This document shows positions 1 through 9,500 of a stretch of DNA of 12,086 nucleotides, in pieces. A program made the translations under genes and the position numbers. This stretch comes from JAWOJF01 sp046481785 (GTDB lineage: Bacteria > Bacteroidota > Ignavibacteria > Ignavibacteriales > Ignavibacteriaceae). A model generated the notes under the pieces. That model worked only from the letters and a program-made list of their open reading frames with translations, was not told the origin of the DNA and did not search any database. The stretch is from positions 1-12,086 of the forward strand of contig JAWOJF010000150.1 of the NCBI GenBank assembly GCA_046481785.1, in the 5' to 3' direction. Every line of letters begins with the position of its first letter. Within the stretch, counting starts at the first letter, position 1.

Positions 1-631
1 TTCTTTTAAGAATACCAAGAGTTTGCCCAAGCTGAAATGCATAATATCCGGATCCGGAGGCCTGGAATTCATTTAACAGCAGTTCAAGGTTTCTTTCTGC
101 TTTCTTTTTAATTTCTTCTTCAGAAACACTGTAACCCAGATGGATAATTTCTATTAAAGATTTTTCTATGCTAAAACCATTCTCAATCAGCGAAGGCTCT
201 ATCTGCTCATGTATTGTTCCGGTGAATCTTACTTTTTTGTTATTTGGAAACAACCGGGCATAACTCATAACCGAGGGATGTTTGTTAATCTCATCAAGGC
301 TTATAACATTACACCAGTATGCTTTTTTGCAGGATTCGGCTGTAATTCTTTTTAATTCCTGAACAGAATTGTTATTTAACCTTTCATCTGCATCAAGGTA
401 TAATATCCAGTCACCTGAGGCATTTTGCAGGGAATAATTACGGGCTGCCGAAAAATCCCCGATCCATGTAAACTGAAATATTCGGGCATTAAACTCTTCA
501 GCAATTTTAATAGAGTTATCGGTAGAGCCGGTATCAACTATTATAATCTCGTCAACAATGCCTTGCACAGACTGCAGGCAATCGGGGAGATATTTCTCCT
601 CATTCTTTATAATCATGCAAAGTGAAATCAT
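1..631 (-). CDS. GT2 family glycosyltransferase, TPR-associated type (3' end cut off by window edge)
   Basis: The first 210 codons are visible; the gene runs off the left edge. The N-terminus carries the signature LCMIIKNEE (residues 4-12), then VDTGSTDNS (32-40), DFSAARNYSL (59-68) and the metal/nucleotide-sugar DxD motif in LDADERL (79-85, D80 and D82). HEQIEP (141-146) and IHLGY (163-167) follow, which are usual late motifs of this GT2 subgroup (the beta-1,4-glucosyltransferase-like group with C-terminal TPRs). The last visible residues (about 171-210) are helical and look like the start of a TPR region. It should transfer a sugar from a nucleotide-sugar donor in the cytoplasm; donor and acceptor cannot be read. 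The ATG lies 4 bases after the stop of the upstream gene, with only a weak AAGTAAG-type ribosome site, so translation is probably coupled. No signal peptide or membrane segment is seen in the visible part. Confidence 0.93.
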   Translation of the reverse strand, partial: MISLCMIIKNEEKYLPDCLQSVQGIVDEIIIVDTGSTDNSIKIAEEFNARIFQFTWIGDFSAARNYSLQNASGDWILYLDADERLNNNSVQELKRITAESCKKAYWCNVISLDEINKHPSVMSYARLFPNNKKVRFTGTIHEQIEPSLIENGFSIEKSLIEIIHLGYSVSEEEIKKKAERNLELLLNEFQASGSGYYAFQLGQTLGILKR

Positions 632-635
632 AATC

Positions 636-3551
636 TTACTTCAAAAAATTTAGGAGATTGGCAGCAGTTTTACTCCAGGTAAAGTTTAGCATATCTTTTC
701 CGGCTCTGTACCCCTTAATTTCAACCGTATTCCTGTTATAGTAAGCTGCTTCAATTTTTTCAACAATTTCTTCAATAACAGGCTCCTTCCAATCGGCTTC
801 AAGTCTGCCCGATTCCGAAAAAAGCCTTACTTCATTTTGTTCTTTCAGCAAAAAAGAATTATCATCGGTTAATATGTCCATATGGCCGCTATTGAAGGAA
901 GCTGCTGCGGGCCTTCCGCAAGCCATATATTCCATTAACATCAGATTGGTCCCGCCTTCGCACCTGTTAGGGAATAAACCTATATCCGATTTAAGATATA
1001 GTTCTCTAAGTTTATTATGGGGAATTAATGGAAGAGTTATTATTCTTTTGGGATCAAGATTGTTAATGGCATACAGGTTATGCATAAACTCTTCCCATGT
1101 ATTCCCTTTGAACTCAAAATGTATATGCTTTGAGTTGGACATCGTCTGGATTGAATGAGACATATTATTATACCAAGCATTAACCAGTATAATATTATTA
1201 TACTTTTGCTGAAGAATCCCGATTGCTTTTAATACAAGATCCTGCCCTTTCCTGTATTCAAACTTACCCCCTGAAAATATGGTAAACAGGTTCTCACTCT
1301 TTTTAACATTTTCAGGATAAAATATTTCAGGATCAATACCCTGAATAAGTATATCAGTATTGTTAATTCCTTTTTGCTTAAGTTTTTCATTGCACCAGCT
1401 TGAACCGGCAAGAATAAGGTTAAAGTTTGCAGAATTTTTTATTGAAGAGTCATTTAATTCCTTATCAAAGAAGGTATAGCCAATATTAATATCGGCGCGC
1501 GTATTAAATACAGGATCAAACTTCATATTTGTAAGCGCATGCAATGCCTTGCCATGAACTTTCCCGTCTTTCAGCGGTTCTCCTTTTTCATAAAGGTCAA
1601 TAACCTTTGTTATTTTTGATAATTCCTTTTTAATATACTTGCTGCAAATGCCCCAGCCAAAATTTTCACCCTGCGAAAGCCCGAGATAAATCATTTGCCC
1701 GGTTTTTTCATTGTGAGATTCATTAACATACTGGCTAAATCCTCTGTATTCAACCTGCCCGCATTGAAGAGATATACCATTTCTTTTATTTTTAACTGCT
1801 TCAAGAGCTGTTTTTACCTGTAAGAATACACTTTCCCAGTCATCCGGCTTTAACTGCCTGAATAACCTGGCATGAGGATACCAGGGTGAATCCGGACGGT
1901 TCAGCATCCAGCGCCAGTCAGGAAGAAAAGGTAAAAGAATCCAGGTATCTTTACCCATAGCTCCTGCAAGATGAGCAATTGATGTATCAACAGTAATTAC
2001 AAGATCCAGTTGGCTTATTATTGCGGCAGTATCAAGAAAACTTTTGTCATATTCATCAAGAATATTCAAAGGATATAAAAAATCTTTTGTCTGGTTTATT
2101 GGTGTCCCTTTTTGCAGAGTATAAAACTCTACTCCCTCAACATCAAACAGAGGGCTAAAATTTATAAGTTTACAGGATCTTCTTCTATCGGCATTATTGT
2201 TTGCATTACCTGCCCATACAATTCCAATTTTGTATGAAGAACTTTCAGGAATTAATTTTTCCCATTTTTCCTTGTAATCTTTTTCTATCTTTATATAAGG
2301 TACGCCACCGGGAATATTTTTAATGGTAGTTTTAAAGTATCCGGGAAGGCTTAAAAGCTGAATATCATAATCGAAAACGATATCAGGATTTACCTGATCA
2401 CGGGGATACAGTTCATCTATTTCTTTAATATGTTTATAAAGAGGCAGCAGCCTGCCGCTGCATTCAAATATTGTGTAAGCGCCTTTCTGCTTTAACAATG
2501 ATATGAAACGGACAAACTGTATAGAATCACCCAGCCCCTGCTCATCTTTAATAAGTATTCTCTTTCCTGCTAAATCGATGTTCTCCGGCAGAGGTTTTAA
2601 TATTTTGGTATCCTTAAATTCTTCTTTTTTAAGCCGCCAGTCATATTCCTTCCAACCTTCCTCAAAATTTCCAGATAATAACAGCGCATGCCCCTTATTA
2701 TAATGTATTTCCGGATTCTCAGGTTCATAAATAAGAGCCTCATCAAAAAGTGCCAGTGCCCCATTAATTGAGCCCTGAAGAAGCTTTGCTACACCCTTAT
2801 TAGTATATAAAAGAGCTTTTGAGAAATTATCATCATTCTTTATCCGGTTCAGGTATTTTTCGGCTTTGTTAAAATCGGATTGCCTCGTATAAAGTGTAGC
2901 CAGACTGCTGTACACTTCGTCATAGTCGGGATTTATTGAGGCGGCAGTTTCAAAACAATTGATTGCTTCGGTATCATTGTTCAATTTCATAAAAGCAATA
3001 CCGAGATTATAAATAAAAACAGCGTTCCGAGGCTCCAGCTCAACTGCCATCTTATAGCAGGACAGGCCCTCCGCTGTTTTCCCTATTGCCAGGTTAATAT
3101 TTCCTAAATTATTGTGAACTGCACCATTATAAGGATCAAGTGAAATGCAGAATCTTAAACAGGATTCCGCCTGTTGATATTCCTTACGGCTTAAATGAAT
3201 TACACCCAGATTGTTTATTGCATCAAAGTGGGAGCCGTTAAATTCCAGTACCTTCCTGTAGTTTAGCTGTGCCTTATCATAATTCTCAAGCCTTTGATAA
3301 CATAAGCCCAGATTATAATATGCTTCATGGTGATAATTGCATATAGAAACTACTTTTTCAAGGAACACTGATGCTTCGGCATATTTCTCTTCATTAAGTT
3401 TTATTATGCCAAGAAAATTCAGTACATCATAATCAGAGTTATTAGCATCAAGCAGTTCCAGTAAAAGATCATGTGCTTCCCGGATATTGCCTTCATAAAA
3501 AAGTCTTACAGCATCCTGATATTTATCAGAAAAAGCAACAACAGGGTACAT
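636..3551 (-). CDS. TPR - GT9-like - GT4 fusion glycosyltransferase, 971 aa
   Basis: Three modules are visible. Residues 1-305 (DNA 2637-3551) are about eight TPR units, with repeated NLG, A and P positions such as YYNLGLCYQRLENYDKA. Residues 328-590 (1782-2570) resemble the GT9/heptosyltransferase-like domain of bacterial TPR proteins: KDEQGLGDSIQFVRF (335-349), VWAGN (445-449), DRRRS (455-459) and VDTSIAHLAGAMG (521-533), the last being the usual nucleotide-binding loop. Residues 615-971 (639-1709) are a GT-B fold GT4 domain: GGKFEYRKGQD (761-771), then CEGGTNLMLMEYMACGRP (864-881), which is the EX7E-type donor site with one extra residue between E865 and E874. It therefore probably carries two transferase activities on a protein-binding scaffold in the cytoplasm. 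The start overlaps the stop of the 2804-residue gene in TAATG. There is no strong Shine-Dalgarno, so coupled translation is likely. Donors and acceptor are unknown. Confidence 0.93.
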   Translation of the reverse strand: MYPVVAFSDKYQDAVRLFYEGNIREAHDLLLELLDANNSDYDVLNFLGIIKLNEEKYAEASVFLEKVVSICNYHHEAYYNLGLCYQRLENYDKAQLNYRKVLEFNGSHFDAINNLGVIHLSRKEYQQAESCLRFCISLDPYNGAVHNNLGNINLAIGKTAEGLSCYKMAVELEPRNAVFIYNLGIAFMKLNNDTEAINCFETAASINPDYDEVYSSLATLYTRQSDFNKAEKYLNRIKNDDNFSKALLYTNKGVAKLLQGSINGALALFDEALIYEPENPEIHYNKGHALLLSGNFEEGWKEYDWRLKKEEFKDTKILKPLPENIDLAGKRILIKDEQGLGDSIQFVRFISLLKQKGAYTIFECSGRLLPLYKHIKEIDELYPRDQVNPDIVFDYDIQLLSLPGYFKTTIKNIPGGVPYIKIEKDYKEKWEKLIPESSSYKIGIVWAGNANNNADRRRSCKLINFSPLFDVEGVEFYTLQKGTPINQTKDFLYPLNILDEYDKSFLDTAAIISQLDLVITVDTSIAHLAGAMGKDTWILLPFLPDWRWMLNRPDSPWYPHARLFRQLKPDDWESVFLQVKTALEAVKNKRNGISLQCGQVEYRGFSQYVNESHNEKTGQMIYLGLSQGENFGWGICSKYIKKELSKITKVIDLYEKGEPLKDGKVHGKALHALTNMKFDPVFNTRADINIGYTFFDKELNDSSIKNSANFNLILAGSSWCNEKLKQKGINNTDILIQGIDPEIFYPENVKKSENLFTIFSGGKFEYRKGQDLVLKAIGILQQKYNNIILVNAWYNNMSHSIQTMSNSKHIHFEFKGNTWEEFMHNLYAINNLDPKRIITLPLIPHNKLRELYLKSDIGLFPNRCEGGTNLMLMEYMACGRPAAASFNSGHMDILTDDNSFLLKEQNEVRLFSESGRLEADWKEPVIEEIVEKIEAAYYNRNTVEIKGYRAGKDMLNFTWSKTAANLLNFLK

Positions 3552-3553
3552 TA
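3549..3553 (-). promoter_or_regulatory. TAATG stop/start overlap coupling the giant gene to the TPR-GT9-GT4 gene
   Basis: The TAA of the 2804-codon gene and the ATG of the next gene share one base. The sequence just upstream (CAAGAATATCAT on the minus strand) has no clear Shine-Dalgarno, so reinitiation by the terminating ribosome is the likely way the second gene is translated. This decides the start of the 971-residue protein. Confidence 0.7.
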
Positions 3554-6500
3554 ATGATATTCTTGAATTAATGAATTATGATGATTTTCAAAGCCCAGCA
3601 GGCTGTTTACTTTTGTTAATCCGACAAGTGCAAATTTATTTCCCGGGTTATATAGTAAAGCCCACTCAAACATAGTTTTTGCTTCTTTCTCCAGGCCTGT
3701 AAGTCTGAATACCTCGCCAAGCCCCGCGCATGCATCTGAAGAATTGGGTTCATCATTTAATGCTCGCTCAAAGAAGCCCTTTGCATCTTCTAAATTGTTC
3801 AAACCGAGATAAGAAAAGCCTTTCAGGCTTTCAACCGCAGATTTAATTTTCATATCATTCTCCGGTAAATATTCTTCAGCAGTAAGTAATACTTGTAAGG
3901 CTTCGTTATATTTTTTCTCTTCAAAAAATTTGAATGCCTTATCAAGAAGCTTAACAATGCTTGTTTCGCTTTGAGAACTTAGATTTTCTGATATATCATT
4001 ATCGGGCAAATTAAGCAGATTGTTTACCTTCCTCAGCCCTTCAACGGCAAGAATATTAGCGGGGTTATTCTTTATGCCCCATTCAAACATTGTCTTTGAT
4101 TTCTGTAAACCCTCAATTAGTATAATTTCAGCCAGACCTGTGCAAGCCTGTGAAGATTTTTTGTTCAGGTCAAGTGACTTTTCAAAGAAACCCCTGGCTG
4201 ATGCTACATCATTCAAACTCAGGTGAATATAGCCTTTAAGATTATAGAAAGCAGAGGCAAACTCGCTGTTAACAGGATTAGAAAGCTGACCGTTAAACAT
4301 CCCTTCGGCTGTTTCTATAAGTATCTTTGCCTCTGAATATTTTTTATTCAGCAGCGAATCTGCAGCCCGGGATAGCATCTGATTTGCATTATTTTCGTTT
4401 TTTTTTGAGGCCTGATCTGATTCTTTATCCTGTCTATGCAATGAATTGTCAGCAGAGTTTAAGCCAAGGGCTGAATTTATCTCCCGGAGACTATTTGCTG
4501 CCTTTAAGTTCTCAGGATCATAAGAAACACTCCATTCAAACATAGTTTTTGCAGATTCTAACATATCTTTTTTGTAAAAGACTTCGCCAAGCCCCATACA
4601 TGCCTGAGAAGACTGCGGATTCAGATTTAAAGCGCCTTCAAAACATTCGCCTGCTGCTTCAAGTTCATTGCTTAATAAAGCAACGTTTCCGGTCAGTGTT
4701 AATAGATCATATCTATTTATATTCAGCTCCCGTGCTGCCTGCTCATCAAAAACAGCAAGGGCCTTATAAAGGGAATCCAGGGCAGAATGATACTCCTGAT
4801 CACTTATAAGGTTTTTTGCTCTTTCAATCATTTCGATAAATTGATTATTGTTAATAGGATACATAATACTCCTTTGTTTGATTTTTTTACCCTGGAGCCA
4901 AATCTCTTCCGGATCAGCATTCCATTTTTCTTTAAATATTTTTTTATTCTTATCCAGATGTTCCTGGTATTTTTCCAATCCTTCGGCAGTAAAACTCTTT
5001 GATCCGAAATGATGAATAAATACATCCTGCGCAATTACTGTTTTATACCCTGCAATCTGGGCGCGCAGGCAAAAATCGTCATCTTCAAAATTGCCGGGAG
5101 AGAACCTCTCGTCAAGCCCGCCTATTTTTTCAATTACTTGTTTTTTAATTAAAGTGCATAGAAAAGCAACCCGGGGAAAGAAGAACATTTTACCTGAGTT
5201 TTCCTTCCTTATTTTTGCAGCATATTTATACATTTCTTCAACGGTAGTGTATGCAGCATTTTTATCCAGTTGAACACCGCTAACTGCATTGCTTATTGGG
5301 CATACAAGGCCTGCAGAAGGGTCGCTTTCTGCAATCTCAAGCATTCTGTCAAGCCAGTTTTCAGTAACAAGAATATCGTTGTTGGCAATAAGTATGTATT
5401 TGCCGGATGATGCCTTTATGCCCTGGTTTACGCCTTTGGGGAAACCGAGGTTCTCTTTATTAAAAATAACTTTGGCATTGCTGCGTTTTTTTTCCAGTTC
5501 AACCAGGTACTTGCCTGTTTCATCAGAACTGTTATTATCAACCAGTATAAGTTCAAATGTTACATTTGTAGTTTTATAAACTGATTCAACGAAAGCTTTT
5601 GTGTATTCAAGTTGGTTATACGTTAAAGCTATAATTGATACGAGAGGAAGATCTTTCGGGTTATCCTTACTCCAGATTGCTTTAAATTCCTCAATTATTT
5701 CATTCATATTGGGAATAGCATTTATTTCATTCTCGTATTTTTTATATATAAGATTTCTTGCTTTTCCGAACTCCTCCTGTTTTGAAGAAGTTAAAGTTGA
5801 GCCGTCATTATACCAGTTTACCTGTACTGTGTTTTTCTTAATATGTTTAAATATTGCTGCTTCAGAAAGCCTTAGCCAAAATTCCCAGTCTTCCAAAACC
5901 TGCAAAGATTCATCAAAAAGTCCCGTTTTATTAAGAAGTGATTTTTCAAATACAAAACAGTTGATGGGAGAAATATTTCCGATCAGCAGCTTGTTACGGT
6001 TATAATCTATAGAATAAGGAACCGTCTGATCCTGAAGTTCATACTTCTTCCCCTTCTTTATATATGCGCACCTGACTGAATCTGTATAAACAACTTTAAT
6101 ATCATCAGTAAGATTATCTAAAGCAGTCTCCAAGTGATCCGGATAAAATATATCATCATCATCAAGTAATGCGATATATTTTCCCTTTGCGGATTTAATA
6201 CCGGCATTCCTGGCTGCTGAGGGACCTTTGTTAGTATCAAAATCAATGAGTTTAATTCTGTTGTCATTAAATGACTTAACTATTTTATTAACACTTTTAC
6301 CGCCGTCTTTAACAATAATAAGTTCGAAATTACTGTAAGTCTGGGATAACACACTTTCAATTGCATTTTTAAGTTTATCCGGACGGTTAAACGAAGGCAT
6401 TATTACAGATACAAGTTCACCCCTGTTTATAGTCTGGCCATCAAAGAATGTAAACTCTTTAAGCATCCTGTTTCTCATATCAGAAAGTTCTTTTTCCTTT

Positions 6501-9500
6501 TCAACTTTTTTCGCTGCACTCATTGCATCATTAAATACATCATCATCATTGGGGTTGTAAGAAACTGCATTTTTTAAATGCAGGTATGCAGATTTAAAAT
6601 CACCAAATGCTTCAAATATTTTCCCGGTAATAAATGCCGGATAGAAACTATAATCTTCTAAGCTTATAAAGCTTTCAAGTTCACTCTTTACTAATGCAAG
6701 ATCTTTTTCCTTACTAAGGGACCATAACTTTTTATATTTACCGAATATATCTTTAAATTTTTTCTTTAGCTCTCCCCGGGCTGATTGAATCATTGCTTCT
6801 GCCTGAACCCTTTTACCCGATTTTAAATATGCATTGAACAGCATCAGGATCACTTCATCAGATTTTTTTTCAATACTGCCAATCAACTTAATTGAGTTAA
6901 AGTAATCGCGGAAATGCATTAAGCCTTTTGCTGTTTCATAAAGGGCTTTATTGCGGGCTTTAGCAGGGTTTTCCCAGTTAAAGGATGGGTATATCTTTTC
7001 CAAAGGATAAGAAGCAACTATTTTTCTTATAATTAATGATTCATATGAACGATCAATAAAGCCGCTCATTGAAATATTGTTTTCATGTTTCCGGTAATAG
7101 TATATAATTCTGTGCAGCTTATGAAACTTAGCTTTATAGGCAAGGCGCGTCCATAACTCATTATCCTGTGCTCTTACAAATTCATTGTCAAAACCGCCTG
7201 CTTCGTTAATAAGTTTTTTGCGGATTAATGAACCCCCGAAAGTAATACCTTTACCCTGTATTATATTTGAGAGTAATCCGGATGATTTCTCTGTATAGTC
7301 TTCGGGTTCAAAATGCTGTAAATCGTCTCCTGTGTCTGAATCGAAGGATTGAGGATCGCCGTAAACAACATCTACCGAAGGATCATTTTTAATTACCTGG
7401 CTGTATGATTCAATCAAGCCGTCTGCAAGAAGATCATCATCATCAAGCCAGAGCAAGTAGTCTCCTTTAGCTTCATTAACACACATATTCCTTGCAGCGG
7501 GACGTCCCTCATTGGTTTTCTTTATGTAATTAATTTTTGAAGACGCAAAGTTTTTAACTATTTCTCCTGTATTGTCTGTTGAGCCATCATCAACTACTAC
7601 TATTTCAAAATTCCCTTTTTGTTTCAAAGCACTATCTATAGCCTGTTTTAAGAAAACTGCACGGTTATAAGTAGGAATACATACGGAAATAAAAGGTTCA
7701 TCATTATTTACAACCGGAGTTTCTTCACCGGGATATATGTAAATAACTCCTCTTCTTTTCCCTGTTGCCTTAGAACTATAATAATGCTTGTAATTCGGAT
7801 TAACCTCAAGCAGCTCTTTTTCTATATATCCGTAATCAAGTTTCTGTCCACCATAGCTGTCATAGCCGAAGTCTTTTCCCGGCACATAAAAATCATGAAC
7901 AACAATTACGCTGTCTTTTAAATCAGGGAAGCTTTTGATAACCTTAAGCTCATCCAGTATAGGCCAGTAGTCATACCAGTGCGCATCAAGAAAGAATAAA
8001 ACCGGGCGGGGCACCGATGCCAGCATTTCCTTCATTACATCAGGCGAACTGCCGGGGAACAGTTTTATATTCTTAATATCCTTTAGTCTTTCCTTAGCCC
8101 TCTGGTATGTTTCAGAAACAACTTCAATTGAAAATACGTTCTCAACAAAAGATGACATTTCTTTTGTAGAACTCCCTTCAGATGTACCCGTTTCTACTAT
8201 GGATTTTATATTATATTTCTTAACAAGCTTTTCAATTTCAGCTTTCAGATAATAATCGCCGGTAAAAATGTAGTTATCCTCAATTCGTTTGATTTCTTTT
8301 TTAATATTATTGTCATTACAATTTTTTACTTCAATATCTGTATCTCTTTTAAAGAAATTCATGTAGCCTTTTAATACCTGCTGGTATACACTATCCCATG
8401 TCCTGTCTTTAAATACTTCGGGATTATTCCTAAAGAACTCAGCAACAGCATTCTGCTGAGCTGTATAATCGGATTCAGTAAATTCTTTTATTTTTTTATA
8501 AAGCTGATCAAAATCTACTTTTATATCTTTGCCGTTTTTCTTTACATACTGTCTTAAATCGATATATAAATTATTGCTGAAGTATTCGTCGATGTTGTAG
8601 CATCCCATATACAATGGTACAGCCTTACCTGCAAACCCGTCAAATAATTTTTCGGTTAAATAATCCCAGCTATGCAGTTCATCATAAGTGTTTTCTGGAC
8701 AGAAAATGAATTTAGCATTCTCAATCAGTCCGACTTTGTTTTCAGTCTGGCCTTTATAATAGGGCCTGTCCAGCGGGAAACGGCTATACCAGCTAACCTC
8801 AAAATCAGTGTTGTTATGGAACCAGTCTGCCGCTGCAACCCGCAGTGAATATAATTCACATTCCTGCTGACTGGATTTGGGATTGCCAATAAACAGAATT
8901 TCATTTTTTCTTTCATTCCAGTTGGTGCCGGGGTGTATTAACTTTTCATAATCCTTTTCATCTGACCAGTGTGCATGGGGAACAAAAACAGAGTTAGGTT
9001 TATCCTTTAAGAATTTCCTGTTCCAGTTAATAAGCAGGGGAAAATATTTAAGCAAATCGGACTTATAATTATCAGCAATTACTGTATATGGTTCTGTAAA
9101 CCAGAAAGCATCTGCAGGTTTAATTGCGTTAACATTTTCAAGAGAATAGGCGTTATAAAAAACTCTTAACTGCTGATCTGTATTGTTGTTATCCAGTATT
9201 AATCTTGCATCTGCACCGCCTATAATTTCAACCTTATTTGCAGTATGCCTGTTAATTACATAAAGGTCATTTTCAGTGATTATTCTGTCAGCTTTGGTTA
9301 AAGCCGAGGAATTATCAACCCCCGTATGTCGTTTATAATATGGTATTCTGAATTCTTCAATATCTGAATACTTCCAGCGGAGATAATCGTTCATCAGTTT
9401 ATGCCTGTCAAACTTCGTTTGAAGTTTATTATCATTATCTGCATAATCATGATAAATAATTACACCAGGGCTGTACATAAAACTGCCAAAACCTGATTCA

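Noticed and set aside
632..635. Possible terminator or promoter between the two left-hand genes
   Set aside because: The gap is only 4 bases, with no room for a hairpin or promoter; nothing else in the window is non-coding.
2193..2200. Whole window as a modular synthase (NRPS/PKS) because of gene size
   Set aside because: No adenylation, condensation, ketosynthase or carrier-protein motifs are present; all recognisable modules are glycosyltransferase, methyltransferase-like or TPR.
2637..3551. Regularly spaced similar segments in the 5' part of the 971-residue gene
   Set aside because: These are ordinary degenerate TPR units with 34-residue period and no notable DNA identity, so they are listed as a domain and not as DNA repeats.
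4828..5034. A 68-codon minus-strand frame overlapping the internal start region
   Set aside because: It is in another frame from the GT2-5/TPR coding sequence, shows no family motif and a basic, random-looking composition.
5601..6005. A 134-codon open frame on the plus strand
   Set aside because: It lies antisense to the GT2-4/GT2-5 coding region, has no recognisable domain and no ribosome site, and the minus-strand frame is clearly the conserved one. The same holds for the other shorter plus-strand frames.
6152..7446. Repeated tcatcatcatcaag tracts (about 6152-6165, 7433-7446, also near 9772-9782)
   Set aside because: They encode the Asp runs of the GT2 DxD motifs (LDDDD) and are explained by conserved protein sequence plus GAT codon preference; not regulatory or CRISPR-like repeats.
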